Part shown: positions 5,455-5,615 of the stretch, piece after piece
How the letters are laid out: every line of letters starts with the position of its first letter
Position numbering within the stretch: position 1 is the first letter of the stretch
Made by a program: the position numbers and the translations under genes
Source: Desulfohalobiaceae bacterium
Lineage (GTDB): Bacteria; Desulfobacterota; Desulfovibrionia; Desulfovibrionales; Desulfothermaceae
Direction of reading: 5' to 3'
NCBI GenBank assembly: GCA_021737525.1
Contig: JAIPDU010000118.1
Location: 1 to 5,615 of the forward strand
Length of the DNA stretch: 5,615 nt
Notes under the pieces: generated by a model
Seen by the model: only the letters and a program-made list of their open reading frames with translations
Databases searched by the model: none
What the model was told of the DNA's origin: nothing

Positions 5455-5615
5455 TTACGGCCAGCTCACCTGTACAGTGACCTGCCTGCCCGCCTTGTTG
5501 GCGTACACCACGTACCCCTCCTGCCTGCCGAAGAGGTACAGGGCGTGGGTCAGGCGCACGTCCTCCCGGCAGTAGTCCACGACCTTGTCCGTCTCCCCCT
5601 TTCGCCACCAGGCCA
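5455..5615 (-). CDS. C-terminus of a probable DnaQ/RNase H-like 3'-5' exonuclease module, possibly of a DEAD/DEAH helicase (partial)
   Basis: Only the last 52 codons are in the window; the TAA is at 5455-5457 and the frame is open to the right edge. The peptide begins AWWRKGETDKVV, then DYCREDVRLTHALYLFG, then RQEGYVVYANKAG, and ends QVSWP. The YCREDV block has the YxxxD spacing of the third exonuclease motif in DEDDy 3'-5' exonucleases and fits the end of the RNase_H_2 (YprB-type) domain. In some bacteria a similar domain with a comparable tail (FGRExGYLxYxxKAGR) closes a DEAD/DEAH-box helicase polypeptide. Whether a helicase part exists here cannot be seen. The gene converges on topA with the repeat element between them. 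The reading frame is secure from its composition and motif; the family call is moderate. Confidence 0.6.
   Translation of the reverse strand, partial: AWWRKGETDKVVDYCREDVRLTHALYLFGRQEGYVVYANKAGRQVTVQVSWP

Noticed and set aside
5378..5575. Plus-strand 65-residue open frame at the right edge
   Set aside because: It overlaps the repeat element and lies antisense to the partial exonuclease-like gene. It has no motif, while the opposite strand has a coherent YCREDV-containing peptide.

Overview
This window is a GC-rich bacterial chromosomal segment made mostly of housekeeping genes. The Era, TopA and YggS sequences and the long-form LOG-family protein look like those of Desulfobacterota, perhaps Desulfovibrionales. 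That placement is an impression from family resemblance, not a database result. No phage, CRISPR, rRNA or tRNA signal is visible.

Layout: a LOG-family nucleotide-binding protein (+ strand, truncated by the left edge) converges on a leftward pair, era then yggS, with only 30 bp between LOG and yggS. Era is transcribed divergently from topA across a 300-bp intergenic region. That region holds no gene but contains several inverted repeats, one cluster in the era leader and one in the topA leader. TopA is a complete 750-residue type IA topoisomerase with four C-terminal zinc ribbons. At the right edge, the last 52 codons of a leftward gene are visible. They look like the end of a DnaQ/RNase H-like 3'-5' exonuclease module, of the sort found at the C-terminus of some bacterial helicases.

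The unusual part lies between topA and that last gene. A 404-bp segment (4997-5400) is bounded by a perfect 22-bp inverted repeat whose outer 4 bp are CTAG at both ends, and the topA stop codon lies inside the left repeat. Within it are a 12-bp-stem hairpin abutting the left repeat, two clusters of three 9-nt CACAGAG-type repeats in inverted orientation, and, between the clusters, a wrecked GxxExxY-family gene on the minus strand. The gene keeps its N-terminal and C-terminal ends but has lost the middle and changed frame. The whole looks like a non-autonomous, MITE-like relic inserted between two convergent genes.

The functional genes cover ribosome assembly (Era), pyridoxal-phosphate homeostasis (YggS), DNA supercoiling (TopA) and probably nucleotide or nucleic-acid processing. 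Apart from the era-yggS pair they are probably independent transcription units. I see no evidence for a new multi-gene system; the composite repeat element is the only thing outside ordinary annotation.
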